A DNA stretch of 64,000 nt, taken from an uncultured Ruminococcus sp. (GTDB lineage Bacteria > Bacillota > Clostridia > Oscillospirales > Ruminococcaceae). This document shows, piece after piece, positions 17,065 to 26,911 of the stretch. The translations under genes and the position numbers were made by a program. The stretch is taken from assembly GCA_934435205.1 (NCBI GenBank), contig CAKSAK010000006.1, positions 62,001 to 126,000 of the forward strand, read 5' to 3'. Each line of letters opens with the position of its first letter. Position 1 is the stretch's first letter. Below the pieces are notes generated by a model, which did no database searches, was not told the DNA's origin, and was given only the letters and a program-made list of their open reading frames with translations.

Positions 17065-17095
17065 TTGACTTGGAGCTAACTCCAAGTAGTAAAAT
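17065..17095 (+). promoter_or_regulatory. MerR-type promoter/operator
   Basis: ACTTGGAG at 17068-17075 and CTCCAAGT at 17080-17087 form a perfect 8-bp-arm inverted repeat between TTGACT (17065-17070) and TAAAAT (17090-17095). The 19-base spacer is the overlong spacing typical of MerR-activated promoters, and the gene for a MerR protein lies at the end of the transcript. Confidence 0.8.
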
Positions 17096-17130
17096 ATAAT
17101 CAATAAATAAAACTCTAGGAGGTAATTACC

Positions 17131-17853
17131 ATGGCAGTAAAACAGACAGCAGGCAGAAATAGTCTTGGCGACCTTGCACCTAAATTCGCAGAGCTTAATG
17201 ATGACGTACTTTTCGGCGAGGTATGGTCAAGAGAGGACAAGCTCTCGCTGAGAGACCGTTGTATCGTTACAGTGACCGCTCTTATGGCAAAGGGCATTAC
17301 AGACAATTCTATCAAATATCATATTGAGAACGCTAAAAATCACGGAGTAACAAAGACAGAAATGGTGGAGATGATCACTCACGCCGCATTTTATGTTGGC
17401 TGGCCTAACGCATGGGCTGTCTTTCCAATGGTAAGAGAGGCATATGCCGAGGAAAAGGACGGCTGTTCAGACTCACTTTTCGGTCTTGGTGAGCCTAATG
17501 TGAACTTTGCTCAGTATTTTATCGGAAACAGCTATCTTAAGCCGCTGAATGTAAAGGGCGTAGGCGTTTTCAACGTTACATTTGAACCAAAGTGCAGAAA
17601 TAACTGGCATATTCACCACAAGGGCGGACAGATACTTCTTTGCACAGACGGCGAGGGCTGGTATCAGGAATGGGGTCAGCCTGCAAGAAAGCTACACCCT
17701 GGTGATGTTGTTTACATTGCTCCGGAGATAAAGCATTGGCACGGTGCAACAAAGGACGAGTGGTTCACGCACGTTGCTCTTGAGATACCTGCCGAGGGCG
17801 CATCGAACGAGTGGTGCGAGCCTGTTTCAGACGAGCAGTATAATGCACTTTAA
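17131..17853 (+). CDS. carboxymuconolactone decarboxylase-like domain fused to a cupin
   Basis: A 240-aa two-domain protein. Residues about 15-105 are of the carboxymuconolactone decarboxylase family (LRDRCIVTVTALMAKG, MITHAAFYVGWPNAW) without the CxxC of AhpD peroxidases. Residues about 135-230 form a cupin with metal ligands in HIHHKGGQ and a later His (APEIKHWHG). Fusions of this type occur in anaerobes and are often controlled by MerR regulators responding to electrophiles, but the reaction is not established. AGGAGGT precedes the ATG. It is followed after 15 bases by the MerR gene. Confidence 0.85.
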   Translation: MAVKQTAGRNSLGDLAPKFAELNDDVLFGEVWSREDKLSLRDRCIVTVTALMAKGITDNSIKYHIENAKNHGVTKTEMVEMITHAAFYVGWPNAWAVFPMVREAYAEEKDGCSDSLFGLGEPNVNFAQYFIGNSYLKPLNVKGVGVFNVTFEPKCRNNWHIHHKGGQILLCTDGEGWYQEWGQPARKLHPGDVVYIAPEIKHWHGATKDEWFTHVALEIPAEGASNEWCEPVSDEQYNAL

Positions 17854-17868
17854 TAGAGAGGTAAAGCT

Positions 17869-18234
17869 ATGACTATTTCTGAAGTTAGTGAGAAATACGG
17901 GCTTACACCCGATACACTGAGATACTATGAGCGTATAGGACTTATCCCGCCTGTGCCAAGAACGAAAAGCGGTCTTAGGGACTATGATGAAAGCTCATGC
18001 AATTGGATAGAGTTCATAAAGTGCATGAGAGGCGCAGGTCTGCAAATAGAAGCACTTATCGAGTATGTTGCTTTGTATCAGCAGGGCGACAGCACTATCG
18101 AGGCAAGAAAAAATCTGCTTATAGAGCAGAGAAAAGACCTCCTTGAAAAGCAGGCGGAGATAGCTGCGACTATTGACAGGCTCAACTATAAGATAGACAA
18201 TTACGAAAAGATATGTGCTAAGATCATAAAGTGA
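17869..18234 (+). CDS. MerR family transcriptional regulator
   Basis: A 121-aa MerR regulator: N-terminal helix-turn-helix (SEVSEKYGLTPDTLRYYERI, residues about 4-23), wing, and a C-terminal coiled-coil dimerisation helix (about 80-115). Only two Cys occur (residues about 43 and 51), and the metal-binding Cys set of MerR/ZntR is missing, so it fits the NmlR/AdhR-like branch sensing aldehydes or other electrophiles. It probably binds the palindrome at 17068-17087 and activates its own operon. Confidence 0.9.
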   Translation: MTISEVSEKYGLTPDTLRYYERIGLIPPVPRTKSGLRDYDESSCNWIEFIKCMRGAGLQIEALIEYVALYQQGDSTIEARKNLLIEQRKDLLEKQAEIAATIDRLNYKIDNYEKICAKIIK

Positions 18235-18277
18235 CTGATAAGGTCTTGATACAAAGGACGGCAGCAATGTGCGGCGC

Positions 18278-18310
18278 TAATATAGCAGTATAATCCAAAC
18301 TACTATATTA
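18278..18310. repeat. inverted repeat at the left edge of the island
   Basis: TAATATAGCAGT at 18278-18289 and ACTACTATATTA at 18299-18310 are inverted copies with one mismatch, flanked by GGTCTT (18242-18247) and AAGACC (18310-18315). It lies just where gene content switches from host-like to island genes; it could be a hairpin, an operator or part of a recombination site. Confidence 0.5.
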
Positions 18311-18337
18311 AGACCAAAACAGCGAGCTATGGAAATG

Positions 18338-18376
18338 AAAGACAGATACTTCCACAAGAGAGGTATCTGTCTTTTT
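18338..18376. terminator. terminator between the MerR operon and the island
   Basis: AAAGACAGATAC at 18338-18349 pairs with its complement at 18363-18374 (12-bp stem) followed by T. It can end both the rightward MerR operon and the leftward nuclease-helicase operon. Confidence 0.75.
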
Positions 18377-18406
18377 ACATAGAAGAAACGACTTCCGTTA
18401 TTAGAT

Positions 18407-21400
18407 TTAACTGGAACTAGTGGTCTGAACTAATTTATTCTTTATGATTTCCAGACTTTTAAAACCATTATGTTCAGATGAAAATCCTGATATAATTGCT
18501 TCCATCGTTTCGGAACTCCAGTAAATCGTTAGTTTTTTCTTTGTGCGAGTTATCGCTGTGTAAAATACACCTTTTGTTATTTTTTCGGTATTAACGCTCG
18601 GAATAACAACTTTTACAGAATCGTATTCTAAGCCTTGTGCTTTATGAATCGAAACGGCATATGCTAACTGGAAAGGTATAATAGTCTTCTTAGCGTCTTC
18701 CTCGTCATCAACTTCATCTTCATCGAAAGCATATACAATAAGTTTAATCCGAGTTTTTTCATCAAGTGTGTCAATATACTCAATCTGGTCTGATTTACAC
18801 TGTTGTTCAGTGATTATAGTTTCGACATCAATAATAAATGCTATTTGATCGTCTGTCTTTTCTATGTCTACAATAATTCCTTTAAGGTTATTATAGAGGT
18901 ATGTGAAACGAGAGTTATCATTAAAAAGGATTTTGTCTCCCTTTTTAAACCTCCAGCTTTGCCATATTATAGCTTCTCCATTTGGATTTGCATTTTGGAA
19001 ATAACTGTTTATATTATTTAACCCGAATTTCCCATCATAGTTCAAACATAAAACGACTTCATCTTTAACATCAGAAGTAAAAATATCTGATCCTATTTCT
19101 TTTGAAAAGGGTCCGTCTATGACGAGTTTTTCGGTGATTCTAACATCATTGTTCCTTACTTCTTCCCATAGGCTCAGTAAGTTTTCTTTCCGAGTCCGCC
19201 AAGTATCAAGTAATTCAACGTTAGCTCCCTGCGTAGTTATGATATCTTTAGCATAATAAAACCAGTTACCAAAATCAATTGATTCGATTTGATTTACATC
19301 TCCCGCTAGCACAATTAATGAGTCTTCGCTAATCTTATTCACAAATTTGAGCATTGTAAAATTATCAATTATACTACATTCATCAACAAATATAATATCA
19401 TAATCCGGCAGTTCAACTTTTCTTGTAAAGCTATCAAAACTTATGAATTCAGAACCATTACCAGGATTGTCAATGCGCCTTTTAAGATGTTGGATTGCGG
19501 TATGGGTTTTAGTGAGAAAGAGCTTCTTAGCCTTGGGCAAAAGACTTGAAATATAGTTAATGAGAGTTGTTTTACCTGTTCCGGCCGCACCATATATGAG
19601 AAGCAGCTTGGAATTCACAAAAGCATATTTTATTGCATTCTGTTTGGATACATCAACATTATCAAGAATAGACTTATTATCCTTGATGAACTTGGCGTTC
19701 AATTGCTTTTGTCCTTTAATTCCACTTTTTGAAAGATCTAATAGTTTTTGCAGTATTTGTAATGTTGTGCTTTCATATGAAGCGATGGTAACATATTCTT
19801 GTTCATGCAGTATATTAAACCCTTGACGTGTTTCCCACGCATCTAAATACTCATTATATGTAGCTATATCCGTATCAGATGCGATTTCGCTAGAATTAAA
19901 ATATATTTCACCAGAATTCTTGATTTTGTTTTTTAAAACCAGATACGGCGATATAGTTTTTAATTGTGCTGTTCCAGCTGCACTCATAATTTTTGCTATA
20001 TTACCATTACTTGTCTTGCTTCCTGCATAATTAGCCAGATAAGGATTCTTTTCAAATGGGAAACACTTTTTGGCAAAATAAAATGGCGTTTTAGGCATAG
20101 GAGAATTAAATTGATTTGGTATAACATCAGATATTCGGTCTTCACGCATATTAATCAAAAGAAATCTTATGGTGTTCTTTCCGAACGTGACACATTCGCT
20201 AGAAAAATACATTCTTAATGTTTCAATTACCGTCTTGAAATAACAAGTTTTAGCATTTTTATAGATCCGATCAACTACGTCATTAAAGCTGATTTCTTTT
20301 AAATCGATAAGATCAAGCAAGGTCATGCCTGTGTTCGTTAAAAAATCCATCAGTTCAGAATATTCACCATAGTTCTTACTTATTTTTAAACTAATGTTTA
20401 GTATCCTTCCAAGTTTGTTTAAACAAGTAGGTGCAATGGATACCCTCCAGTTTGTGATGATTTTTATATTTGAAGCAATACCCCATAAATCAATCGTTGT
20501 GTCGGTATAGCCAATATTAATTGAATAACCAGTTGAAATATTCTGCTTTGAATAAACAGTTATTCTATTAAATTTAGTAGCATATTTATTGGCTAATTGC
20601 AAGGTGATTTCATAATAGCGTTCGGTGCCAACATAAAATGGTGTTTTCTTTTGAACATAAAAACGTGTGCTTTCCATAGAACGAGGTGATAAATCCGTAG
20701 ATTCAATAGCTTTTGCAACTATATTATAGTACTCGTTGTCAAGTTGATCTGTATTAAGTGGAAACACTTCAAGATTTTGCAAGATTGAAATTTTGTAAAT
20801 ATTATTGAAAAATTCTCTAATCTGCCACATGAAGTTATAGTATTTTAGCATCAATCTTTCAGATTGACCATCTTCCGGAATACGGCAATCAATATACTTC
20901 AATCCTCTTAAGAAGTTTGCAAGACACTTAGTCCTCAAATCGAGTTGAGCTTGTTCATATGCTAATTGAAGATTTGGCTTTGAGCATCCAAGATTATAAG
21001 AGTTTAGTAAAAGAGCCGCTCTACAAAGATCATATAATCTCGGTAGAATATCTTGTGAGACTTCATCTCTAGTTGCGCCAAGGCTTTCTATTGTATCAAT
21101 ACTTCTGACTATCGACCTATTACAAGCCATTACAATTCTTTTGATATCATCAAGATTAAGCTGAGTTGAACTAAGCTTATTTACAAATGAATGATGTTCA
21201 ATTATACGATCAAGTTTTTTACAAAAATCAATAATACTTTCATCGGTGTTAAAAATTTCCTCTTCTGCCTCAAAAGCAACAGTTGTACTACCTTTGGAAA
21301 AATCAATCGAATTAATATAGTCTACGGACATATATTTCCAGAAAACACGCTCAGAGCCTCTTTCATCAGGGTTAAGTACAATAAAGAGTATTCCGGGGTC

Positions 21401-21727
21401 TAAGGTGACATCCATAGCCATCGTTGCAGGGAAACCAAGACTTTGCAATGAATATTTGATTTTCCCATTATCCTCTCTATATGAATGAGAACCTTTTATC
21501 TGAACAAAGAAATTTTGCTTAGGTCGCCTTGATACATCAGGATCTGCTACATATTCAAACGTTCCATCAGTATTAGGCCACTTATCGTTAGATGCAAATA
21601 ATGGGTTAATCCGCCCATTTGAACGAAAAAAGAATTCTAATGTAGAGACAGCAGCTTCGTCTTCTGCTGATCTTTCCGTATGCGTTTTTATATGCTTTTC
21701 TATTAGTTCTTTGGGCTGATCTAACAT
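18407..21727 (-). CDS. PD-(D/E)XK nuclease-like domain (DUF4365-type) fused to a superfamily 1 helicase
   Basis: A 1106-aa protein. Residues about 20-165 resemble the DUF4365/Mrr-like nuclease fold: WPNTDGTFEY provides a candidate Asp and NFFVQIKGS a QxK catalytic pair. Residues about 170-650 match nothing recognised. From about 690 to the end is a superfamily 1 helicase/ATPase: Walker A GAAGTGKTT (about 712), Walker B DECSIID (about 784), LAGDVNQIES, and the late motif AVSIHKAQGLEYDSVKV (about 1026). It is the last gene of the island operon, 37 bases after the YgjP-like gene and behind hsdMSR, with AAAGGAG before the ATG. A nuclease-helicase fusion in this context suggests phage or plasmid defence. 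The codon choice looks AT-richer than the flanking chromosomal genes. Confidence 0.75.
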   Translation of the reverse strand: MLDQPKELIEKHIKTHTERSAEDEAAVSTLEFFFRSNGRINPLFASNDKWPNTDGTFEYVADPDVSRRPKQNFFVQIKGSHSYREDNGKIKYSLQSLGFPATMAMDVTLDPGILFIVLNPDERGSERVFWKYMSVDYINSIDFSKGSTTVAFEAEEEIFNTDESIIDFCKKLDRIIEHHSFVNKLSSTQLNLDDIKRIVMACNRSIVRSIDTIESLGATRDEVSQDILPRLYDLCRAALLLNSYNLGCSKPNLQLAYEQAQLDLRTKCLANFLRGLKYIDCRIPEDGQSERLMLKYYNFMWQIREFFNNIYKISILQNLEVFPLNTDQLDNEYYNIVAKAIESTDLSPRSMESTRFYVQKKTPFYVGTERYYEITLQLANKYATKFNRITVYSKQNISTGYSINIGYTDTTIDLWGIASNIKIITNWRVSIAPTCLNKLGRILNISLKISKNYGEYSELMDFLTNTGMTLLDLIDLKEISFNDVVDRIYKNAKTCYFKTVIETLRMYFSSECVTFGKNTIRFLLINMREDRISDVIPNQFNSPMPKTPFYFAKKCFPFEKNPYLANYAGSKTSNGNIAKIMSAAGTAQLKTISPYLVLKNKIKNSGEIYFNSSEIASDTDIATYNEYLDAWETRQGFNILHEQEYVTIASYESTTLQILQKLLDLSKSGIKGQKQLNAKFIKDNKSILDNVDVSKQNAIKYAFVNSKLLLIYGAAGTGKTTLINYISSLLPKAKKLFLTKTHTAIQHLKRRIDNPGNGSEFISFDSFTRKVELPDYDIIFVDECSIIDNFTMLKFVNKISEDSLIVLAGDVNQIESIDFGNWFYYAKDIITTQGANVELLDTWRTRKENLLSLWEEVRNNDVRITEKLVIDGPFSKEIGSDIFTSDVKDEVVLCLNYDGKFGLNNINSYFQNANPNGEAIIWQSWRFKKGDKILFNDNSRFTYLYNNLKGIIVDIEKTDDQIAFIIDVETIITEQQCKSDQIEYIDTLDEKTRIKLIVYAFDEDEVDDEEDAKKTIIPFQLAYAVSIHKAQGLEYDSVKVVIPSVNTEKITKGVFYTAITRTKKKLTIYWSSETMEAIISGFSSEHNGFKSLEIIKNKLVQTTSSS

Positions 21728-21764
21728 TTTTTACTCCTTTCTCTGCCTAAGGCAAGCAACCGCA

Positions 21765-22475
21765 TCATTCGACCATATTATAATAATCTAGTCTTAAATC
21801 ATTAAGTTCTTTTCGTACAGCCCGCCAATCCTTCATGTACAAATCCATATATGAAATAAAAACTGAATTATGTGTACGTTCCTTTAAATGGAGAAGTTCA
21901 TGCAATATTACATACTCTAAACACTCGATTGGTTTCTGTGCAAGCTGTAAATTAAACCATAGTTTTTTCTTCTCTGTATTACAAGTTCCCCAGCGAGTTA
22001 ACATATATTTGGTTTGCCAAGAATCACAGTATAGCTCAGTAAGCCTTTCCCACTTCGGAAGTAATCTTTCGATTTCCGCTTTTAGTAAGATACGGTACTG
22101 CTCTCGCACATAGTTTTCTCTTTGCTTTACTGTGCTTTCTTCACGCATAGAGAGTATTACCTTATCGCCTTTAATGTCAAATCCGTTCCTTTGTGAATCA
22201 GGCTGAAAAGATAGATAATATTGTTTTCCCCATATGAATAATGTTTCTCCGCTTACATACTGACGTTTAGTGCTTCTTGCCTGATGTTGAAACTTTTCAA
22301 TCTGTTTTTTGATCCAAATAAGATTTGTTCGGGCATATATTTCTATTGCCTTATCATCAATAGATGACGGAGCAGAGATAACGACGTGTCCATCAGGAGG
22401 CTTGACCTGAAGATGCATATTCTTGATATTCTTTTTATGGATATCAATAGGTATGCCAGAAATCACAATTGTCAT
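21765..22475 (-). CDS. YgjP-like zinc metallopeptidase (M48/SprT-like, DUF45)
   Basis: A 236-aa protein of the YgjP family, with the zinc-binding motif HELLHLKERTHNSVF (HExxH with a third ligand) at about residues 186-200 and the family's LTRWGTCNTEKKKLWFN before it. No signal peptide, so cytoplasmic. Members are often encoded beside type I restriction genes, but their role is not known. It starts three bases after the hsdR stop with AGGAGG inside the hsdR end, which supports one transcript. Confidence 0.85.
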   Translation of the reverse strand: MTIVISGIPIDIHKKNIKNMHLQVKPPDGHVVISAPSSIDDKAIEIYARTNLIWIKKQIEKFQHQARSTKRQYVSGETLFIWGKQYYLSFQPDSQRNGFDIKGDKVILSMREESTVKQRENYVREQYRILLKAEIERLLPKWERLTELYCDSWQTKYMLTRWGTCNTEKKKLWFNLQLAQKPIECLEYVILHELLHLKERTHNSVFISYMDLYMKDWRAVRKELNDLRLDYYNMVE

Positions 22476-22478
22476 ATA

Positions 22479-25400
22479 TTAGTATTCCTCCTGTTTTTCG
22501 ATGATTTTGAATAATCTTTCAACTTCAGAATCATCATTAAGAATAATGAATAATGCTTTCTTTATTCTATTTTCTTTAATAGGATCACCCCGAAATCCGC
22601 TCATTTTACTGCTAAGAACAGCATTATGGAGTTTGATTGCTAATACTTCATCACCATCAGTATTATCGTATAGAGCTTGCAAAGCCTTACTTTTTCTTAT
22701 GCTTTCAGGATAGTCTTCATTTTGTTCCGGATGTTCAACATTTTTAGCAAGTTTTATTTGTTCCTCAAGGAGTTCCTTGTAAGAGATAACGCCTTGCTTT
22801 CTTTTTTGTATCAACTCATCCAGGATTGCTGACATCTTTTCATAATACTTGGGGTTGACCGCAACTTTTTCTACCATTTTACGACGAATATTATTTTCAA
22901 TCGCTTCAGCTGCTCCTTCTTTTTTATCTGAGGGGGCATCTTCATCAGTCATGGTTTCTCCCTGTTCTGTTACGAAATCAAGTAGTGTTAAATCATCGAA
23001 TTTCCCGATTTTAACGCTATCAGAAGCTGTAATATAGTTATCAATGAGTTTGCGCATATCTGGTTCATAAGCCTTGAAATCCAAGAAGTCTCCGCTTTTA
23101 TTTCCGATTGTCTGTTTCAATTCAACATAAAATCTAACCTTATCATCATATGCAGATACTTCTTTAGCAGTATATATATCAATCATGTAAGGTTTTGCTT
23201 CTGCAAATGCACGAACCAAACCGCTTACGAGCTTATATAGCTTTTCTCTGAGGCGAGAATAGATGTCATCCGTTTCTTCGCTCATGCCGGATTCTTCGCA
23301 GAAATAATGCATATACTGTAAATCATCCTTTGGAGCTTCTACGCCTTCGCACAATTCTTCCAACTGGTCATAGACTTCGTTGAAATGCTTGATTGCTTCA
23401 GTGCTTCTATCTTTGATAAGTCCATCAACATCTTCCGGATCATAGTTTTCAAATGCACCTGAAGTATAGGTGTCCATCGCATTCTTTAAATCTCCGAAAA
23501 GCTGCTTATAATCAACTATATATCCAAATTCCTTTGTTTCACCATCCAGTCTGTTAACACGGCAAATGGCTTGGAACAAACCGTGATCCTGCATACTCTT
23601 ATCAATATACAGGTATGTACATGGCGGAGCATCAAATCCTGTGAGAAGCTTATCAACTACAATGAGCAGTTTCATGTTTGCAGGCTGGTTGATAAATTTA
23701 TCTTTGACATCTTTTTCAAAATCTTCAACTTTTTTCTGAATGGAAAGCTTTTCAGGAAGATTATCAGGAGCAAGTCCTAACATACGGAGATATATCTCGT
23801 ATTTTTCAAAAGTTTCAGTTTCATCATCAGCACTTACTGTATCAGTTCTCAGATCACCGGCTAGCGGAGTGTAAGAGGAGATGATCGCACACTTCTTGAA
23901 ACCTCTTTGCTGAAAAATCTCGTAATACTTGCAAGCGGTATAGATCGAATCTGAAACGAGAATTGCATTTCCGTTTCCATCCATTAGGCGGGGCTTCAAA
24001 TCAAAATCCTGAATAATATCCCATGCCACACGTTCGAGTCTTGAACGGGAACTATAGATTTTCTGCATACTTGCCCATTTCTCTTTCAGCTTTGCTTTAG
24101 CTCTGCTTGAAAGAGAACGTGTTTTAACATCAAACCACTGATCAACTCTGTCATGTGCGCTGAGTTCTTGCGGGATATCTCTGTATTCATATCTCAAATC
24201 AAGTACAACGCCGTCACGCACAGCTTCGTTATACTTATAGGTATGAATGTAAGTACCGAACACTTCGATGCTTGTTTTCTTATCTTTTTTGAGAAGAGGT
24301 GTTCCTGTAAAACCAATGAATATCGCTTCGGGCATGATCGCCTGCATCGCAGCGTGAAGTTTGCCTGACTGCGTTCTGTGACACTCATCAACAAAAACAA
24401 AGATTTTTCCTTTTGCCTTAAAGTCAGCAGGGAGCGACTTCTTCAACTCATCAATGTACTTATCGTAATCGGAATCAGTAGCTTCTCCACCACGGCGACC
24501 AAACTTATGCACTAAAGAGCATAACAGTGAGCTGTCATAGGAATTCAGCTTACGGAGCAGATCATCACAGCTCTTGGTTCTGGTGATCTTTTCATCAACG
24601 CCGATATATGTCTTTTCGATCTGCTCGTCCAGCTCGTCACGGTCGGTAACGATAAGCACACGGGGATTTTCTTCTTTACAATTGGCAAGTATCCACTTTG
24701 ACAGCCACACCATTGTCAGAGTTTTACCGCTGCCCTGGGTATGCCATAAAATACCGCCACGCTGTTTTGCTAATCTGTTCTGTGTACGCTTTATTCCAAA
24801 ATATTGATTATAGCGGCACACTTTCTTTATTCCCTTATCGAAAACCACAAAATTCTCAATGAGGTCAATAAAGCGTTTCTTATCGAACATCTGATACAGC
24901 TGCTGAAGCAGAAGATTATCTATATGATCGCAGTATTCCATAATACGTGCATCTTCAGGATCACGCTCGTCTTCGTTTTCATGGAATCCGTCAGGCTTCC
25001 ATTCCATATAATATTTTACGCCTGTCAGAATAGTGCCATAACGCAGCCCTTCTGTCTCATTGCCTGCCATGCAGAACTGTACTGTGGTAAAAAACGACGC
25101 AATAAAGCCATTCTTCTGATTGGTAAGGTTCTGCCTAATACCATTTGAGACGGAAACACTACTCTTTTTCAACTCTATAACAGCCATAGCGATACCGTTG
25201 ACATAGATTACAAGATCAGGTCGTTTCTCCTGGCGGTCAATAACCGTTACTTCCTCAGCGATGGCAAAATCATTGTTTGTCGGATGATCAACATCAATGA
25301 AGTAAACAGTCTTCGGTGCGCTTTCGGGAGTTTCCTTGACCTTTGCCCCGTATTTCAGGAGCGAATAGACCTTATGATTAGCGTCATAAAGCCCATGTGT

Positions 25401-25619
25401 CATATCATCAGCTGCCTTTACAAGTTCGGCAACCGCACCGTCAATCAGCCTTTGGCTGTAACCGCTAAGGCGCAGGTACGCACGAAGTCGGTCTTCTCGG
25501 ATATTCTTATTTGCTGTATCTTTCAGATTTCCAATATATTTATAATCAAGGATATCTCTGTTCTTAAAGAAATCAACCACACGATTCTGTGTAGTTCTCT
25601 CGGTATCACCGATACTCAT
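22479..25619 (-). CDS. hsdR: type I restriction enzyme subunit R
   Basis: A 1046-aa HsdR. The N-terminal nuclease has RPDLVIYVNG and AVIELKKS (PD...ExK, about 135-160), followed by a superfamily 2 translocase: Walker A TQGSGKTLT (about 298), VDECHRTQSG (about 420), GFTGTP, and the late motifs GFDAPPC and QAICRVNRLD. The C-terminal part (about 800-1046) is helical and would bind the methylase. It acts with HsdM and HsdS to cleave unmethylated DNA after translocation. AGGAGG lies nine bases before the ATG. Confidence 0.95.
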   Translation of the reverse strand: MSIGDTERTTQNRVVDFFKNRDILDYKYIGNLKDTANKNIREDRLRAYLRLSGYSQRLIDGAVAELVKAADDMTHGLYDANHKVYSLLKYGAKVKETPESAPKTVYFIDVDHPTNNDFAIAEEVTVIDRQEKRPDLVIYVNGIAMAVIELKKSSVSVSNGIRQNLTNQKNGFIASFFTTVQFCMAGNETEGLRYGTILTGVKYYMEWKPDGFHENEDERDPEDARIMEYCDHIDNLLLQQLYQMFDKKRFIDLIENFVVFDKGIKKVCRYNQYFGIKRTQNRLAKQRGGILWHTQGSGKTLTMVWLSKWILANCKEENPRVLIVTDRDELDEQIEKTYIGVDEKITRTKSCDDLLRKLNSYDSSLLCSLVHKFGRRGGEATDSDYDKYIDELKKSLPADFKAKGKIFVFVDECHRTQSGKLHAAMQAIMPEAIFIGFTGTPLLKKDKKTSIEVFGTYIHTYKYNEAVRDGVVLDLRYEYRDIPQELSAHDRVDQWFDVKTRSLSSRAKAKLKEKWASMQKIYSSRSRLERVAWDIIQDFDLKPRLMDGNGNAILVSDSIYTACKYYEIFQQRGFKKCAIISSYTPLAGDLRTDTVSADDETETFEKYEIYLRMLGLAPDNLPEKLSIQKKVEDFEKDVKDKFINQPANMKLLIVVDKLLTGFDAPPCTYLYIDKSMQDHGLFQAICRVNRLDGETKEFGYIVDYKQLFGDLKNAMDTYTSGAFENYDPEDVDGLIKDRSTEAIKHFNEVYDQLEELCEGVEAPKDDLQYMHYFCEESGMSEETDDIYSRLREKLYKLVSGLVRAFAEAKPYMIDIYTAKEVSAYDDKVRFYVELKQTIGNKSGDFLDFKAYEPDMRKLIDNYITASDSVKIGKFDDLTLLDFVTEQGETMTDEDAPSDKKEGAAEAIENNIRRKMVEKVAVNPKYYEKMSAILDELIQKRKQGVISYKELLEEQIKLAKNVEHPEQNEDYPESIRKSKALQALYDNTDGDEVLAIKLHNAVLSSKMSGFRGDPIKENRIKKALFIILNDDSEVERLFKIIEKQEEY

Positions 25620-25645
25620 GCGTACATTCCTCCTTAATGTGTTTG

Positions 25646-26911
25646 TTATTTCATAGATATTAGTTTGCTAATTAAACCGGACTTTATGCTTGTATACTTA
25701 TCACACTTACGCTGATGAAGGGTGATAAGGCGGTCGAGGTGACTAAAAAAAGAACCTATTCGCTGTTGTTCGTTATATTTTGGAGCCATAATTGTCTTTG
25801 CTAACAGCTCATCTTTAGTAATTCCTTTAATTGATGTTCCTTGTACTGCATTCAATTCGGATTGCAACTTTTTATAGCAAACATATACCGCAAAAAGAGG
25901 GTCTGCATTGAGCTTGCTCAATGATAGAAAATCTTGGCTTGTTGCGTAGGAAAACGGCATAAATGCGAGCTTTCCAACACCTACACGGGTGATAATTGCT
26001 ATTGAGTTTTCTGGCACGAGTTGAGTAGCGGAATTGTTTAATCCATCACGAGTTATATGCTTTCTTGGTTCTACGCCAAACAACTTTCCATCTACTACAT
26101 CAGAAGACTGTATCCACGGAATATCTCCATTCCAATATGCCTCATTTGATGTAGTAGGAGTACCGCCTCCATAAGTTTTTTCAGCCAAATCCCCCAGCTC
26201 ACGCTGTTCCCAATCATCAGAAAATTCTAGATAACGCATTTCAGGTTGTTTTTTATCATTTTTTGGGAACATTTTGGATAAGCAGCCAGCTTTAAAATAT
26301 ATTATTTTACCCGATACTATCTTTTCTTGCGTTATGAGTTTATCAATTTGAAAGAGTGTTTCAATAATTCTTTTTTGTTCCTCAATCGGTGGAATAAGAA
26401 TAATAGTTTCAGCTATTGCTGTTTTTGAGATAGATGATACCTTGATACCTGTTATAAACGGAATAATCTGATCGTGATATATATTTGAGTTCATATAATA
26501 TCCCAGCCAACCGGGAGCAAAATCGCCTTTCTTCACTCTACACGGAATCGTATGCAGTCCTGCAACAAGCTTTCCGTTTCCGAGATTCTGTACTTCTATT
26601 GTTTTACCGACGGTATCATCTTCGGCTGTATCAGCTATAACAACATCTCCGTCCTGTAAGAGCTGCGTATTGGCAGTGATAAGGGAAAGATCATTCAAAT
26701 ACGGGATATCTTCCTCATTGCATTTCAAAACCTCGGGGAACTTTGTTAGTATATCGCCATAATGTATATTTCTCACAGCACCGCCCTTATTGTTGAGATT
26801 CTCACGGGATAATGTGTTATTCGGCAGCACACGAAAGGTTTCCTCAAATGTCTGAAGTTTCCAATCCGCAGGTATATCACCGATATCTGTATGTTTCATT
26901 CTTCGTCCCAT
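25646..26911 (-). CDS. hsdS: type I restriction enzyme specificity subunit S
   Basis: A 421-aa HsdS with two target-recognition domains, residues about 5-195 and about 220-400, each ending in a conserved helix start (IPPIEEQKRIIETLF and APKYNEQQRIGSFF). The second begins with the typical DDWEQRELGDL. It determines which bipartite DNA site is methylated or cut. The start overlaps the end of hsdM by 16 bases. The two halves come from unlike families, so the recognised sequence is probably asymmetric. Confidence 0.95.
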   Translation of the reverse strand: MGRRMKHTDIGDIPADWKLQTFEETFRVLPNNTLSRENLNNKGGAVRNIHYGDILTKFPEVLKCNEEDIPYLNDLSLITANTQLLQDGDVVIADTAEDDTVGKTIEVQNLGNGKLVAGLHTIPCRVKKGDFAPGWLGYYMNSNIYHDQIIPFITGIKVSSISKTAIAETIILIPPIEEQKRIIETLFQIDKLITQEKIVSGKIIYFKAGCLSKMFPKNDKKQPEMRYLEFSDDWEQRELGDLAEKTYGGGTPTTSNEAYWNGDIPWIQSSDVVDGKLFGVEPRKHITRDGLNNSATQLVPENSIAIITRVGVGKLAFMPFSYATSQDFLSLSKLNADPLFAVYVCYKKLQSELNAVQGTSIKGITKDELLAKTIMAPKYNEQQRIGSFFSHLDRLITLHQRKCDKYTSIKSGLISKLISMK

